Part shown: positions 42,701 through 53,370 of the stretch, piece by piece
Layout: every line of letters begins with the position of its first letter
Numbering within the stretch: the first letter of the stretch is position 1
Origin: Cafeteria roenbergensis
Taxonomy: Eukaryota; Sar; Bigyra; Bicosoecida; Cafeteriaceae
Reading direction: 5' to 3'
Length of the DNA: 64,000 bases
Assembly: GCA_008330645.1 (NCBI GenBank)
Contig: VLTN01000010.1
Span: 62,001 to 126,000, forward strand
Made by a program: the position numbers and the translations under genes
Notes under the pieces: model-generated
What the model was told of the DNA's origin: nothing
Database searches by the model: none
What the model saw: only the letters and a program-made list of their open reading frames with translations

Positions 42701-45700
42701 CCCGAGAGACGCTCATGGGCAAGGCTGCCAGCGCGGTGGTGGTGGCGAGCACGAGCGGCCCCATCTGCCGCTCCAGCACCGAGGCCACGGCCGTCTTGCA
42801 CTGAACCGTCGCCGCGTCGCTCAGCGGCTCCGCAGGCCATCGGCCCACGTCGGAGCAGAAGCTGAGAAGGTCGGCCACGCCGCGGAGCAGGTGCTCGGCG
42901 ACGCTGCGCGCACGGGTGACGCGAGCGTCGGTTGCCTCGAACGCGGAGAGGCCGGCCGAGAGCTCCGAGAGAAGCAGGCGCACCACCAGCGTGCGCAGGG
43001 CCGAGATGTGGGGCGGGTCCGCGCGGCGGACCTGCAGCTCCACCTCCGTGGACAGGTCAGACCCGCCCTCCTCCATGCCAGGCGCCAGGGACAGCACAGA
43101 GAGGACGCGGCGCTCGCAGTGCTCGGCCAGGATGTCGATGCCGTGCGACAGCACTGCCGCGACCAGCTTGGTGCGGGACGAGTGGGAGCGCAGGTCGAGC
43201 TGGGGCAGGCCGTCGGCGGCGGGCGGGCCGTCCCCTTCCTCCTCGTCGGGCTGCGCGGCGGCACGGCCGGCAGGCGCGCCAGCCTCCGCCCCCGTGCTTG
43301 CCCCGGAGGCCCCTGCGGCCTTGTCGGCGGCCTTGGCGTCGAAAAGGCCGAGCAGCTGGCGCACGGCGGCCGGCTCCATGGTCGACAGAAGCACGCGCGT
43401 GAGCAGCAGCTGCCTGGTGGGCGCAGGCATGTGCGCCGCGCCGGCGCCCGGAGGCGTGGGTGGCGCCGCTGCCACCACCACTGCGCCCGCAGCCGCCGAC
43501 TCCGCCGCTGACCCGCCTTCCCGTGGCAGCGCCCCGGCCGCCGAGCGGCGCTCGGAGGAGAGGAGCGACATCAGGAGGCCGGCCCTGGCACGCACCGATG
43601 ACGCGAATACCGGCAGCCCCACGGAGAGGCATGCCGCCGCCTCGCTGGACACGGCGGTGCGCACGGCGCGGCCCTCGGCGTGCGTGGGCTCCGCTGCAAG
43701 CAGCAGCCGCAGCACCGCCGCGACGGGGGTGCCCGCAGAGAGGGGCTGTCCCTTCGGGGAGCCGGGGAGCGGCCCGGACATGCTGGAGCCGCTGTCCTCG
43801 GCGTCCTCCAGGCCAATGTCCTTGGCCACCAGCTGGAACGTGACGACGCAGGCGAGGGTCGCGCGCACCATGCGGAGCAGCCCCACCAGCAGGGCCGCTG
43901 ACAGCGCCCGAGAGGAGCCCGGCAGGTTCGCCGTCTCCACCGCTGGCGCTGGGGGGGTCGTGGGGGCGGATGCGGCCTGGTCCAGGCCAACGTACTTTGC
44001 GGCCAGCTCGACCAGGCAGCGGCGAAGCAGGCGGACGCCGCCCTTGGACAGGTCGACCACCATAGGCAGCACGTCGCCCGTCGCGATCTCGGCAGCGAGT
44101 TCCGGGCCCGTCACGAAGCTGCTCGATCGAGGGTGCAGCTCGCGCAACACACTGGCAAGACCAGACTCCACCGCCGCTGGGCCGCCCGCGTGGGGGTCAA
44201 TCCCTGCCTTGATGAGCGCGGCCTCAAGCTTGGCCTTGCCTTTGGCCTTGGCCTTGCCCTTGCCCTTGCCCTTCTTGGCCTTTCGGCGCCCCTCGCCGTC
44301 GCCCGATGCCGACTCGTTGTCCGCATCTGAGCCTGACTTGGCGAGCACCGCACGAATGGCCTCCACGGCATCCATCGCGGACGTGGTCATGTCCGCCAGG
44401 ATGCGCCCCAGCACGGCGGCCGCCTGGGTCCCCGTGAGCGTGCAGCCTGCCCACCGGGTCGTGAGCTTGCTTGCCAGCTGCGAGTCTTCGTCGGGGCGGA
44501 GCGTGAACAGGTCCTCGCCGGCAAGGGGCGGCTTCTGGGACTCCGACACCGTCGACCGGGGGAGTCCCGTCTCCCGGACCACCTTGCCCACGCTGCCCCG
44601 CAGCACGTGAAGGAGCGCAGCGTGCGCCGAGGCGGCGTCCTTCAGCGGCTCCGCGGTGTGGGCAGCGGCGGCCTCGGCCGTCTCCTCCTCCGCCCCCTCG
44701 GCAAACTCGCGCAGCGCCCACCACGACGAGTCGGCCACCAGGCTGGCCCTGCTGAAGACCTTGCTGTGGATGGCCGCGGCGCCGCCGTTGGGCCCGAAGC
44801 CGCCCGCCAGCGACAGGAAGGTGAACGAGCGGGCCTTGCTGGAGCCAAACACCGTTTGCATGCCGCGCTCCGCGGCGGAGCGATCCGCTGAGTCGTCCGA
44901 GTCGGCGGCTGCGTCGTCGGGCGCGCGCCGGGCTGAAACGCCGCCGAAGCCCACTGCCCCGGAGGGCAGGGTCCAAGAGGCCTTGACCATGGCACCTGTT
45001 CCCAGGTCTGCCTCCAGAAGCAGGGACGGCCCCGTGGGGACGAGCGGCGACCACCGCGCCCACTGCGCCACGCCCGCAGCGTGCATGGGCACGTGGATCA
45101 GGACGCGGGAGCCAGCCAGCGTGGCTGTGGCGCCGCCGATGGCGGGCGCCGGGAGGCGCAGCACCTTGGCCGCGCGCGGCGCTCCGAGCAGGTCGGAGGC
45201 CCACGGCTGGGGCACCATAGGGCAGCCGCAAAATTTGCGGGACGTGACCACGCCTCCGTAGAGGACGGCGTGGTGGCCGTGCCGGCTGGCGTCCTGCATG
45301 AACGTGTCCCCTGAGCGAAGCGGCCACCACCCCAGGAGGTCGCTCGCTGCGGCGGCCTCCTCCTCCGACACTGGCGCCGGGACGATCTCCCTCGAGTCTG
45401 CGGCATGCTCGCGCTTGCCGAAGCGCGCGGCCTTGCTCTCGCCCAGCACTGGCGCGTCGAGCAGGTCTGCCTCCCAGTCCTCGATGGGCGCCTCAGGGGT
45501 CGGCTCTGCGCTGGCCGCCGCAGCGCGAGCGCCAGAGCCTGCGCCCGCGCTGCCAGGGAAGGCGCCGTTGGCAGCCTCGCGGACCTCGTCGGCAGAGAGC
45601 GCGCGGCTCCACGCGCGCACCTCGGCCGTGTGAGAGGCCCCAGTCGCGATGCGGACCGCGGCAACGTCGACCGCGCAAAGCCCGCCGATGACCCACTCAG

Positions 45701-48700
45701 ACCGCTTGCCCACGCCCCTAGCAGCGGTGATCGCCTCGAGCGCGGCGCGCACGTCCACGCCCTCGAGCTCGGAGGTGAGCTCACCGTCACAGTACACCGC
45801 CACCGCGCCCGAGGCCGCGTCCATCGTGACGGCGACGTGCCTCCACCCGCCGGAGTCACTGCTCCTCTTGGGAGCCCAGGGCTCTGCCAGGGCCTCATCA
45901 GTCGCAAGGGCCTTGAGCGCCGCGCCGGGGCGGCAGAGGGCCTTTGCAGCCCAAGCGCGGGCCGCTGGGAGGTCGCTTCGGGCAGCCGCCACAGAGCCGT
46001 CAGCCGCCTCGTGCACAATCTCCACCACTGGCACTCCGCCCGCCAGGCCGAGGAGGAGTGAGCCGGTGCGGCGCAGGCCGTTGGCGGCGGGCTGCTCCAA
46101 GGGCGCGCCCGGGACCTGCAGGCTGCTCAGGTCGTCCTTCGAGAAGGCCACACCGCTCGCCTCAGCTGCCCCGGCAGCCGCCACTGCCGAAGCCGGAGCG
46201 GCCCCCGCATCCGCATCCGTCGCCACTGTCGCCGCCGCCCCCGCCGCCGCTGTCACCGCCACGGCTGCAGGGGACAGCTGCCCGCTGCCAGCCTGCTCCG
46301 CCGCGTCGCCCGCCGCAAGGTCGGCGAGCGCCGCAGTCCTGATGTCCTCTGACACTTCCATCTCGTTGCGCAGGCGCGTGGCAAGCAGATCGGCTGTCAG
46401 GCTGACAGAGCCGTCGGCGTCGGCGGCGGCATCGGCAGCGGGCTTGGCCGCGTCCGGGACCTCGGCGTGAGCGGCAATGTGCAGCAACGGCGCGAACGTT
46501 CCGGCGGGCGCGCAGTCGAGCACGCTCGGGAGGCGGTTCGCCGGCAGCGACCGCACCTCCTCCGCGGCGGCAGGGGCAAGGTCGCCGCCTGCAGTGACGG
46601 CGCGGCTGCCGTGGTGGCGACGGGCGATGCCGAGCCGTGCGCGCTGGAGCCAGCGCTGGAGGCGCGGGTGGACAGCGTCGCACGGCTGCGCTGGCTTGGA
46701 TGGAGCGCTGCCTGCGTCGGCCCACAGCTCGATGGTGAGGCCCGTTGCGGAGGGCGGGGCGCCGCCGCGGGGCCTGAGGTCGGCCCCCACGTTGAGGTGC
46801 CGGGGGCTGCCGAGGAGGCAGCCGACGCGGCTGAAGGCGCGGGAGGCGGAGATGGAGTCGTCGATGTCCATGGCCATGCCCACTGTGAGGCCGGTCAAGG
46901 ACGTCCCTCCGCCGGAGAGCGACGCAAACGCGCTCGAGGACAGCGCGGCAACGTCGCGCTCTGCCATGAGGGCTCCCGGGCCGCCTGGCACCCAGGGCAG
47001 GAACTGCGCGAGCCGCGCGGCGCTGGTCGTCGCCTGCTTCTCGGCTGAGCGGGATCCCGGGCTCGTGCTCGGGAAGCCCTCCCAGACGCTGCTGCGCAGG
47101 GCCAGGCTGCGGGCGGAGAGGCGGCAGGCGGCGAGGCGCTCCGCTTCGGCCTCGGGCGAGGCGGCCGGGGGGTCGGCGCTGCGGAACCCGGTTTGGAGGA
47201 TGAGCTTGCCAGCCGAGGCCAGAAGGGCTGGCGGCGCTGTGGCTCCCGGGATCGGAGTGACGACGACGACGGCATCGCGAGCAGAGCCATTGGCCAGCTC
47301 CGCGCCAGCGGGGACAAGCCCGGCGCCCTTGGCCGCCTCCGCCGTCAGGGGCATCACCGCGGCGGCCTCCACGCCGTCCGAAGCCACCGAGGCGAACGCG
47401 GGCGCCGCCCCCGCACCAGCGGCAGGCCCCGGCAGGTGGATCTCGCCCTTGACCGTGAGCTGATCGTCGTCGATGACGAGAAGCCGGGCGCCCGGCGCCG
47501 TGGCCTCGCGCTGGGCCACGGGGCTCCAGAAGAGCAGGCCTAGGTCCTTGACGTGGGCCATGGCGCAGGACTCTGCGGCCCGGAAGCCCGGCATGGAGGC
47601 CACCACGGTGGCGGGCTCCGGGTCGTTGCTGCCAGCCACGCCGCGGCCGAGGCGAAGCTTGAAAAGACCGCCGGGGCCGTGCACGAAGACGTGGTCGTCG
47701 GCTGTGGCAGCCAGGCACGAGGAGACGGTTGCGTAGGCGGCGACGGCAAAGGCGGCGCCGGCGCCGCGGTTGCGGTTGCCACGGCGCAAAATGCCCGCCA
47801 CGAAGCGCGCGACGGAGGACGAGGGCCACGCGGCGCACGCCGCCAAGGACTCGGACTGCACGTCGAGCACGAAGGCTCCGGCGGACTTGGCGGTCGCAGC
47901 TCCCGGCAAGCAGCTGGCCACGGAGCCCGACTGGGCCGCGGAGGCTGCCTGCTTGAAGGTGGCTGAGGACCGCGCCATGGCGGCCAGGATCGGGGCAGCG
48001 TCCATGCGCACGTCCGGCGCGTGGTGCAGGAAGAGCGAGAGAGCGGCCAGTGCGTCCGAGGCGCGGCCGGTGAGGGCGACGAGCAGCAGGACGCCCTCTG
48101 CCGCGGTGGAGCGAAGCAGCTCGCTGGCGGGGCAGGTGGCGGGGTGCCCCGCAGAGGCGCTCGCCTCGCCGCCGCCCGCAGCTCCGGGCGCCGCCGCCGG
48201 GACGGGCTTGGCGCTGTGGACGTACAGGATGGCTGAGGCAGCCTCCGAGCCAGCAGGGGGGCCGGCCCTGCCCATCACGATGTCGGTGCACAGCGCCATC
48301 ACGCGGTCCACCTCCTCCCGCCCGCGGCCGTGCACCCACACGCGATGCTGCCGCGGGGACGAGGCGGCGAAGGACGCGTGCGACGCGAGCAGCGAGCGGA
48401 GAACGCGCACCGCCACGGCCGGCGCCTCCAGCACATACCGGCCCATGGCCTCGTAGGCGGCCGCCTCGGCCACACGAGGCTCTGCACTAGCGGCCAGAGA
48501 GGCCAGGGCCTCGACCTTGCTGGAGCTCACGCTGGCGGCAACTGCGTCCAGCGACCGCACGAGCGAGAGTGACGGCGCCTGGAATGCCGTCTCGTCGAAC
48601 TTGCTGCCAATGAACGCGAGCGTCCGCGCGCGCAAAGCGGCCACCTCGAGCACCGAGGTGTTCCCGCCGGTGCTCAGCGCCTCAAGCTCCTGAGAGCGAC

Positions 48701-48905
48701 GAATGGTGCGCCCGCTGCTGGCGATGAGCTGCGCCGGAATGATTCCGGCAGCGAGGTGCTCCTGCTTGGCAATCTGCAAGGAAGCGGCCGCGTTAAACTC
48801 GCAAACGAACGCGTTTGGATTCGGGGAGGCGCCGACGGCGACAGTCGAGACAGAGAGCGACCTGGGCCCGGCAGGCGAGCAGCCGAGCGTGCCCGGGAAT
48901 CGCAT
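28137..48905 (-). CDS. Giant HECT-type E3 ubiquitin ligase (HECTD4/HERC1-like architecture)
   Basis: A single open frame of 6,922 residues from the ATG at 48905; the frame opens at 48974 with TTG. The C-terminal HECT domain (about 6547-6922) has DVGGAFRETL, NGRGDFGQN, RFVGFLMGLALRT and the catalytic site LPVSHTCFHQLDLPMY with the thioester Cys6879. HECT ligases take ubiquitin from an E2 on this Cys and pass it to substrates. Other parts in order: an N-terminal helical-repeat-like region; a LamG/concanavalin-like domain (about 715-1110, WRHVAVTMD to WSRALSADEV); a CUB-like ESKHPVSQGGF block (about 2130); a UBA-like helix bundle (about 4372-4415, QGFPSRLVATAVKRFGLD); a second CUB-like block (about 4840); and a SPRY domain (about 5610-5870, SGRWYFEMVVD). 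Acidic and Ala/Gly-rich linkers separate them. The combination resembles metazoan HECTD4 and HERC1; I saw no RCC1 repeats, so HECTD4-like is preferred. Confidence 0.9.
29683..29712 (-). repeat. (GCTGCC)n tract encoding poly-Ala
   Basis: Short imperfect GCTGCC microsatellite inside the HECT ligase gene that encodes a run of alanines in a linker before the HECT domain. Confidence 0.8.
36709..36743 (-). repeat. (GCC)n trinucleotide tract encoding poly-Gly
   Basis: About eleven GCC units inside the HECT ligase gene, read as poly-Gly on the coding strand. It is likely a length-variable linker. Confidence 0.85.
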
Positions 48906-48996
48906 TCCGCGCGCCTGCCGCCCCCGCCTGGGGCCCAGGACGTCACCCCTGGGCGCACCGAGCGGCACCAGCAATAACGGGAATCAAAGCTTAGGA

Positions 48997-49311
48997 CTAC
49001 TGATGCCCACTTGGGGCCTCGGCCCCGGCATTGCTCGTCGCGCGTTGCGGGCAGCGGCGAGCGGCGGATTTGCCACCTTGGGCGGCAAGGATTGCTCTCA
49101 CCTGCGCCGTCTCGCGAACGAGCCGGGCCGAATCCTGGTTGGGGTGCAGGCTGAGCCGGGACACCGCAATCGAGGCATCGGTCTCGTGCGTCCCGCGCTT
49201 CAGGATCTCGTCGCAGGAGAGCATGGTGTCCACGGACATGTCTGCATCCTCGAACCGAGTCGATGTGCGCGCCGGCCGGACAGTGACCGAAGGGCCGGAA
49301 GCGGACGACAT
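48997..49311 (-). CDS. Small conserved-looking protein of unknown function
   Basis: Predicted 104 residues from the ATG at 49311, which is the first ATG of the frame; the stop lies 91 bases before the HECT ligase ATG on the same strand. The composition is unlike the Ala/Gly/Pro/Arg-rich noise frames: a Ser/Thr-rich start, then an acidic helix-prone middle (FEDADMSVDTMLSCDEILKR and SLHPNQDSARLVRETAQV) and a basic end. No signal peptide, membrane segment or known motif is seen. A donor-like CAG/GTGAGA follows ETAQ, so an unseen 3' exon is possible, but no acceptor in phase with the HECT frame was found. It could also be an upstream frame on the HECT transcript. Confidence 0.45.
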   Translation of the reverse strand: MSSASGPSVTVRPARTSTRFEDADMSVDTMLSCDEILKRGTHETDASIAVSRLSLHPNQDSARLVRETAQVRAILAAQGGKSAARRCPQRATSNAGAEAPSGHQ

Positions 49312-49865
49312 GGGTCAGCAACGCCGGGGCTTGTCGCAGGGATCCTCTCAGCTCTCGCAGCGGGCTGCCTCGCTCGGTTGGTTGCCCGCGCGAGAGTGCG
49401 GCCTCGGCATTTTTTTCCGTCCAGCACATGTGGTCTGACCACAGCTCTGTCGCGTGGATTGTGGCCGCCCAGGAGCGCAGGCGAGCCAGGGCGAGAAGTC
49501 CAGCCAGCTGCACGGCCAGAGGGCCGGTCAGCGGCACTTTGGCATCGCGAGCGGGACCGTGTGAGGCTCTGTGGACTGGAGACGCGGCGGCAAACGCCCG
49601 CTCGAGTGCGCGTGTGAGCACACTAGAAATTTTCCGGGAACTGCAATTGCCATCTGCACCTGGCCTGCGGCCTCGCGCCTGCACTCACAGGCAGCCGCCG
49701 TGGAACGGGCTGGGGAGTGGGAATTGACCGAGCTGGGCCCTCTCTGAACGGCGTTTGCGGCCCCCACGTTCGCCGGGAGGCGCGGAGGCGGATGAGGTCG
49801 GGGCTCTGCGCACCGACCAGGCATGCCCACTCCAAAGCGGCTGGTCCAGGCGCTCTGGGCCCGGA
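49312..49865. promoter_or_regulatory. Divergent intergenic region between the small gene and the SRR1 gene
   Basis: 554 bases between divergent ATGs. On the minus strand an A7 run directly precedes an ATG at 49410 that opens a 20-codon frame ending 36 bases before the small gene's ATG, a candidate upstream ORF. Toward the SRR1 gene there is an AT-richer patch at about 49621-49655 (AGAAATTTTCC, then GCAATTGCC). No other gene was recognised. Confidence 0.35.
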
Positions 49866-51287
49866 ATGCAAGGCCGGGTCGGAGCTTTGGATGACGAGGG
49901 GTTCTCCCACGTGGTCAGCAGGGCGCGGAGCGCGCGAGCAGGCACAAAGGCTGGCGGCCGGAGCCGCAAGTCTGGGAGAGCTGCCGCAGCAGCTGCCGTG
50001 GCTGCCGCAGCGGGTTCTGGCGCGGATGCCGACTCCAAGGAGACGGAGAGACAGGTTGCCATAGCCACGGCGGGTGTGGCGAAGGCCAGCCGCGAGCTCG
50101 AAGCGTCTGCGTTCTTCGAAGCGCTCAAACTCGAAGTCGGTGCTGCAGTCGCGGCCTCGGCCTCGCCCCGCTGGGTGATCGCATGCCTTGGCCTCGGCAG
50201 CCCGATCGGTAGCTCGATTTCTCAGTGGCAGCTGGCATGTTTGGGCCTGCTGCGGTCCGCGCTGGCCAGCAGCTGCGCCGGGGCAAGCGTTGCCGCCTGC
50301 CGGTGCCTCGACCCGTGCTTCTCTGCTGCGGACGAGGCAGTGATTGCGGAGTCGGGTTCCTCCGTCGTAATTGGCGACTTGGGAGTGACTCGTCCAAAGG
50401 GGTGCGACGACGGCTGCTGTCCAGCGCCCGAAGACGGAGCTAGCGGAGCCGCTGCGGCTCGAGCTGCGGCCGCCCGAGCCCTTCAGCAGTGGCAACAGCT
50501 CACGCACGAGGGGTGTGGAGATGCTGGTTCACGCGCTCGGCCTGGGCCGGGAGCCGCAGCAGAGTGCGCCCCTGCGAAGGCGCCCGGGTCGGCTGCAGCC
50601 GCCACGGACGAGGGGGGTGCGGGATCTGCTGCTGGCGCTGCTGCGGCTGGGGACTGCGCGGGGGGCGGCGATGAGCCGTTGCCAGCGCTGCTCCTGTTCA
50701 TGCCGCACTGCCCCGCTCAGCTGTACGACGCGGTGATAGGGTTCGCTGGCGCCGAGGGCAGGCTGGGACGCACTGTCCTGGTCGGGAACGCGCTTAGCAT
50801 GTACGCTCCAGAAGCCGCAGCTGCTGCGGGGCCGTCGCCACAGGAGCTGCTACGGAACGCGGCGCCCTCGCCTGAGTCAGCCGCAGCACCTGCTGCGGCT
50901 CCGCCAGAGCCCGGAGCAGCAAGGCGGCGGCGACGGGGGAGGCAACGGGGTGCCCTCGCGCCGCGCGCCGCACCGGCCGAGGCGCCGACTCCGTCAACGT
51001 GCCCAGTCGTGCAAGAGCTGCTTCGCAGCGGGTCCTTGCCCTCGGCGTGCGCACCCAGCGCGCCACCCTCCGCCTTCGTTGTTTCCGAGGCCAGAGTCGA
51101 CGTCGATGGCGCAGGCCGCCGGCGCGAGTTCGGTGCTTGCGACCGCGACTCGGCGGCTCACGGGGGTCCCGGGGCCACCAGGCTTGCCTCGCTTGGGGTG
51201 CAAACGCACCCCAGCGCGAAGGGTGACCCCGTGCTGCTCGCCTTCACCGGCACTGCCGTGCACCGCTTCCGTCCCGCAGCCAGGTAG
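49866..51287 (+). CDS. SRR1: SRR1-domain protein
   Basis: Predicted 473 residues from the ATG at 49866; the frame is open upstream but the ATG here gives DDEGFSHVV, resembling the short acidic start of SRR1 proteins. The SRR1 domain shows WVIACLGLGSP, SQWQLACLGLLRSAL, CLDPCFSAADEAVI, then after an Ala/Gly-rich insert LLLFMPHCPAQLYDAVI and RTVLVGNALSMY. These match the family's glycine-rich start, the D-P-x-F step and the MPHCP segment. The Arabidopsis founder is linked to red-light signalling and the clock, animal SRRD to haem-related regulation, and yeast Ber1 to microtubule stability; the molecular activity is not settled. The insert and the C-terminal low-complexity region make it longer than the usual 250-300 residues. 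No intron is evident. Confidence 0.82.
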   Translation: MQGRVGALDDEGFSHVVSRARSARAGTKAGGRSRKSGRAAAAAAVAAAAGSGADADSKETERQVAIATAGVAKASRELEASAFFEALKLEVGAAVAASASPRWVIACLGLGSPIGSSISQWQLACLGLLRSALASSCAGASVAACRCLDPCFSAADEAVIAESGSSVVIGDLGVTRPKGCDDGCCPAPEDGASGAAAARAAAARALQQWQQLTHEGCGDAGSRARPGPGAAAECAPAKAPGSAAAATDEGGAGSAAGAAAAGDCAGGGDEPLPALLLFMPHCPAQLYDAVIGFAGAEGRLGRTVLVGNALSMYAPEAAAAAGPSPQELLRNAAPSPESAAAPAAAPPEPGAARRRRRGRQRGALAPRAAPAEAPTPSTCPVVQELLRSGSLPSACAPSAPPSAFVVSEARVDVDGAGRRREFGACDRDSAAHGGPGATRLASLGVQTHPSAKGDPVLLAFTGTAVHRFRPAAR

Positions 51288-51616
51288 CCTGCCGCCCGCA
51301 GCTTGCTTGCGTGCTGCCCTCACCGCGTGGTGCTGAAGCGGGTGTCCCAAATGCCACGCTGGTGTGGCGGGCACGGGCAGCGGTGCGCTGCTTCTTCAAC
51401 CGACTGACTGGCAATATCTTCGTTCAAGCCCAACAGGCCACGCGCCGCACAGCGCTGACAGCCCGCGCGCACCCGCCCAACGTTGATGGAACACCAACCA
51501 CCGCCCCTGCGTGCCAACATGCGCGCGCTCGCAGCTGCTACTGCCACAAGACCACTCGACCAACCATGCGCGCCCGCCCCCCCGCCCTCCAGGGAGGGCG
51601 CACGCCGTGCGCGCGC
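51288..51616. other. Convergent intergenic region, no gene seen
   Basis: 329 bases between the stops of the SRR1 gene (plus) and the MAP kinase kinase gene (minus). Presumed 3' UTRs only; no repeat, RNA gene or coding signal was recognised. Confidence 0.4.
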
Positions 51617-53139
51617 TCACGCCTTGGCCAGACCGGCTTCCACAAGCCACTCGAACACCGCCTGCTTGGCAGCGTCCAGATCCGTGATGCCCTGCTCGGC
51701 AAGCCAGGGGTGGTGCAGGACGTCGGGCGCCACAGCGCGCGCCTTGGGCTCCTTTCGAAGCATGGAGCCAAGGCAGTCGATGCACGCGTCGCTCAGCCCG
51801 CTAGCCCCACCCTTCTCCGGCAAGGGCACCGGGCCGTGGAGCACGAGGTCGACGTAGCCGATTGTGGCGGAGCTCTCGCCGTAGGGGTACTTGCCAAGTC
51901 CCGCCTCGAGCAGCAGCAGTCCCAGGCTCCACGTGTCGGCCGCGTAGCCATACTCCTGCGACGCCATGCGCTCGGGGCTGAGGTACTTGAACGTGCCGAC
52001 GAAGGTGCGAGCGAGCACGGCCGTGGCGAGCTCTCGGGACAAACCAAAGTCCGTCAGCACCACGCGGCCGTCGGAGTTGACGAGGATGTTCCCGCCCTTG
52101 ACGTCGCGGTGAACGCGCCGCTCGACCATGAGGTAGCCCAGGCCGAAGCAAGCTTGGAAGCAGATGCCGGCCAGTGCGCGCTTGGGCACAGCGCCAGTCT
52201 TGGCGATGACGGAGTCGAGGCCGCCGACGTCCATGTACTCCAGGGCCACGAGCACCTCCCCCTCGCGGTAGGTGGCGCCGTGGAAGCCGATGAGGCACTC
52301 GCAGTCGCAGGCGAAGAGCGTGGCGAGCTCGCCAAGGAGCTGGTCCCTCTTGGACCGCTCATAAATCTTCACGGCCTTGAGGGCCACGAAGCGGCCGGTG
52401 CGGCCCTCGCGCGCAAGCCGAACTGTGGAGGACGCCCCGGATCCCAAAACGCGAAGCGTCGTCAGGTCCCCGAAGTCCACCACGTCACCCACCGCGTCAG
52501 GCCCCGCAAGCACCGGGGTGTCGCTCTTGGGGACAGCAGGCACGCCGAAGCTCATCTCGCCTGTGGGGCGAGGGGGGCGGACGAGGCGGGAGTCACACAA
52601 GGGGGGGGGGGGGGCGGGAGTTGTGCGCGCGGGGCGGGGCGAGCGAAAGGGTCGCTCTGGCGGCGACTGCGGCGCGGCGCGGCGCAGCGCGGCGGAGCGT
52701 TTCCGGATCCGAGCCGGTCGGGTTGCAGCAGCAGAACTCAGCGCCCCAGCCGCCGCCCACAATGGCTGCAGCGGCAGCTGACTCCACCGCCCTCCCTTCC
52801 TCGCCACGAGGTACCACCGGGTCGCCAAGCCCGCCCTGCCGGGCTCAGTTGCTCCGCCTTGGGGCGGTGCGCGCGCCCCCGCTCACCATCGCCCGTCACG
52901 CGCAGTTGGCCGACTCGGAGGGTGTGGTCTGTCACAGAGAAATCGGCGCCCGCGCCGATGCTCATCGATGGCTCCTGTGCCGCGCGCTGCAGGAGCTCTC
53001 GCTCGGCAAGGATGCGCGCCTCGTCGGCGGTGCTGAGCGCCGCCCCGGCGTCCGAGTCCTCCACCACCACGGCGAGAGACGGCGCCTTGCTGGCCTTCTT
53101 CTTGCGAGTGGGTCTCCCCGAAGCGGCGGCGGCAGCCAT
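51617..53139 (-). CDS. MAP kinase kinase (plant-type activation loop), two exons
   Basis: Exon 1 is 53139-52887 and exon 2 is 52560-51617, 398 residues. Donor GATG/GTGAGC and acceptor CGCCCCACAG join in phase to read TGDGEMSFGVPAVPKSD. Exon 1 gives a basic N-terminus (RPTRKKKASK, a possible MAPK docking motif) and a strand-like FSVTDHTLRVGQLRV, similar in place to the pre-kinase segment of plant MKKs. Kinase marks: glycine loop LGSGASSTV (123-131), Lys146, Glu162, HRDVKGGN with Asp237, DFG with Asp255, TFVGTFKYLSPERM and the C-lobe DTWSLGLLLLEAGLG. Thr264 and Thr270 fit the S/T-x5-S/T activation pattern of plant MKKs rather than the animal S-x3-S/T. MKKs phosphorylate MAP kinases on Thr and Tyr. 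Divergent from DRG2 over 231 bases. Confidence 0.88.
52561..52886 (-). other. Intron of the MAP kinase kinase gene with a C14 tract
   Basis: 326 bases bounded by GTGAGC and CACAG on the minus strand. A run of 14 C (14 G on the plus strand at 52601-52614) and a pyrimidine-rich stretch lie 20-50 bases before the acceptor. The homopolymer is prone to sequencing and replication slippage but sits in non-coding sequence. Confidence 0.75.
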
Positions 53140-53370
53140 GGCTGAAGCTGTGGGTGGGTGGGTAGGGAGGGGCTCGGGGTGCCGCAGGACGCGCCGAGTG
53201 GGGCTGCCGCGGCTGGCTCCAGAACGCTGCGCCCAGGAATGCCATCGGTCCGCGGCAGAGCGCGGCTGCCCTTTTCGTCTGCCCGCCGCGAGAGCGCACG
53301 CACACGGCGCCGCCTCGCGCCCGCCAGCTCGCCCAGCAACAGCAAGCCGCGGCCAGGGAGCCCGACAGTC
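53140..53370. promoter_or_regulatory. Short divergent promoter of MAP kinase kinase and DRG2 genes
   Basis: 231 bases between two divergent ATGs, the shortest divergent gap in the window. No TATA or CCAAT box is clear. It is GC-rich with CCCC/GGGG blocks, as expected for a housekeeping bidirectional promoter. Confidence 0.45.

Noticed and set aside
48906-49311. The 104-residue frame as exon 1 of the HECT ligase
   Set aside because: The donor after ETAQ is phase 0, whereas the nearby acceptors (CCCAG sites) enter the HECT frame in another phase, so no clean junction was found.
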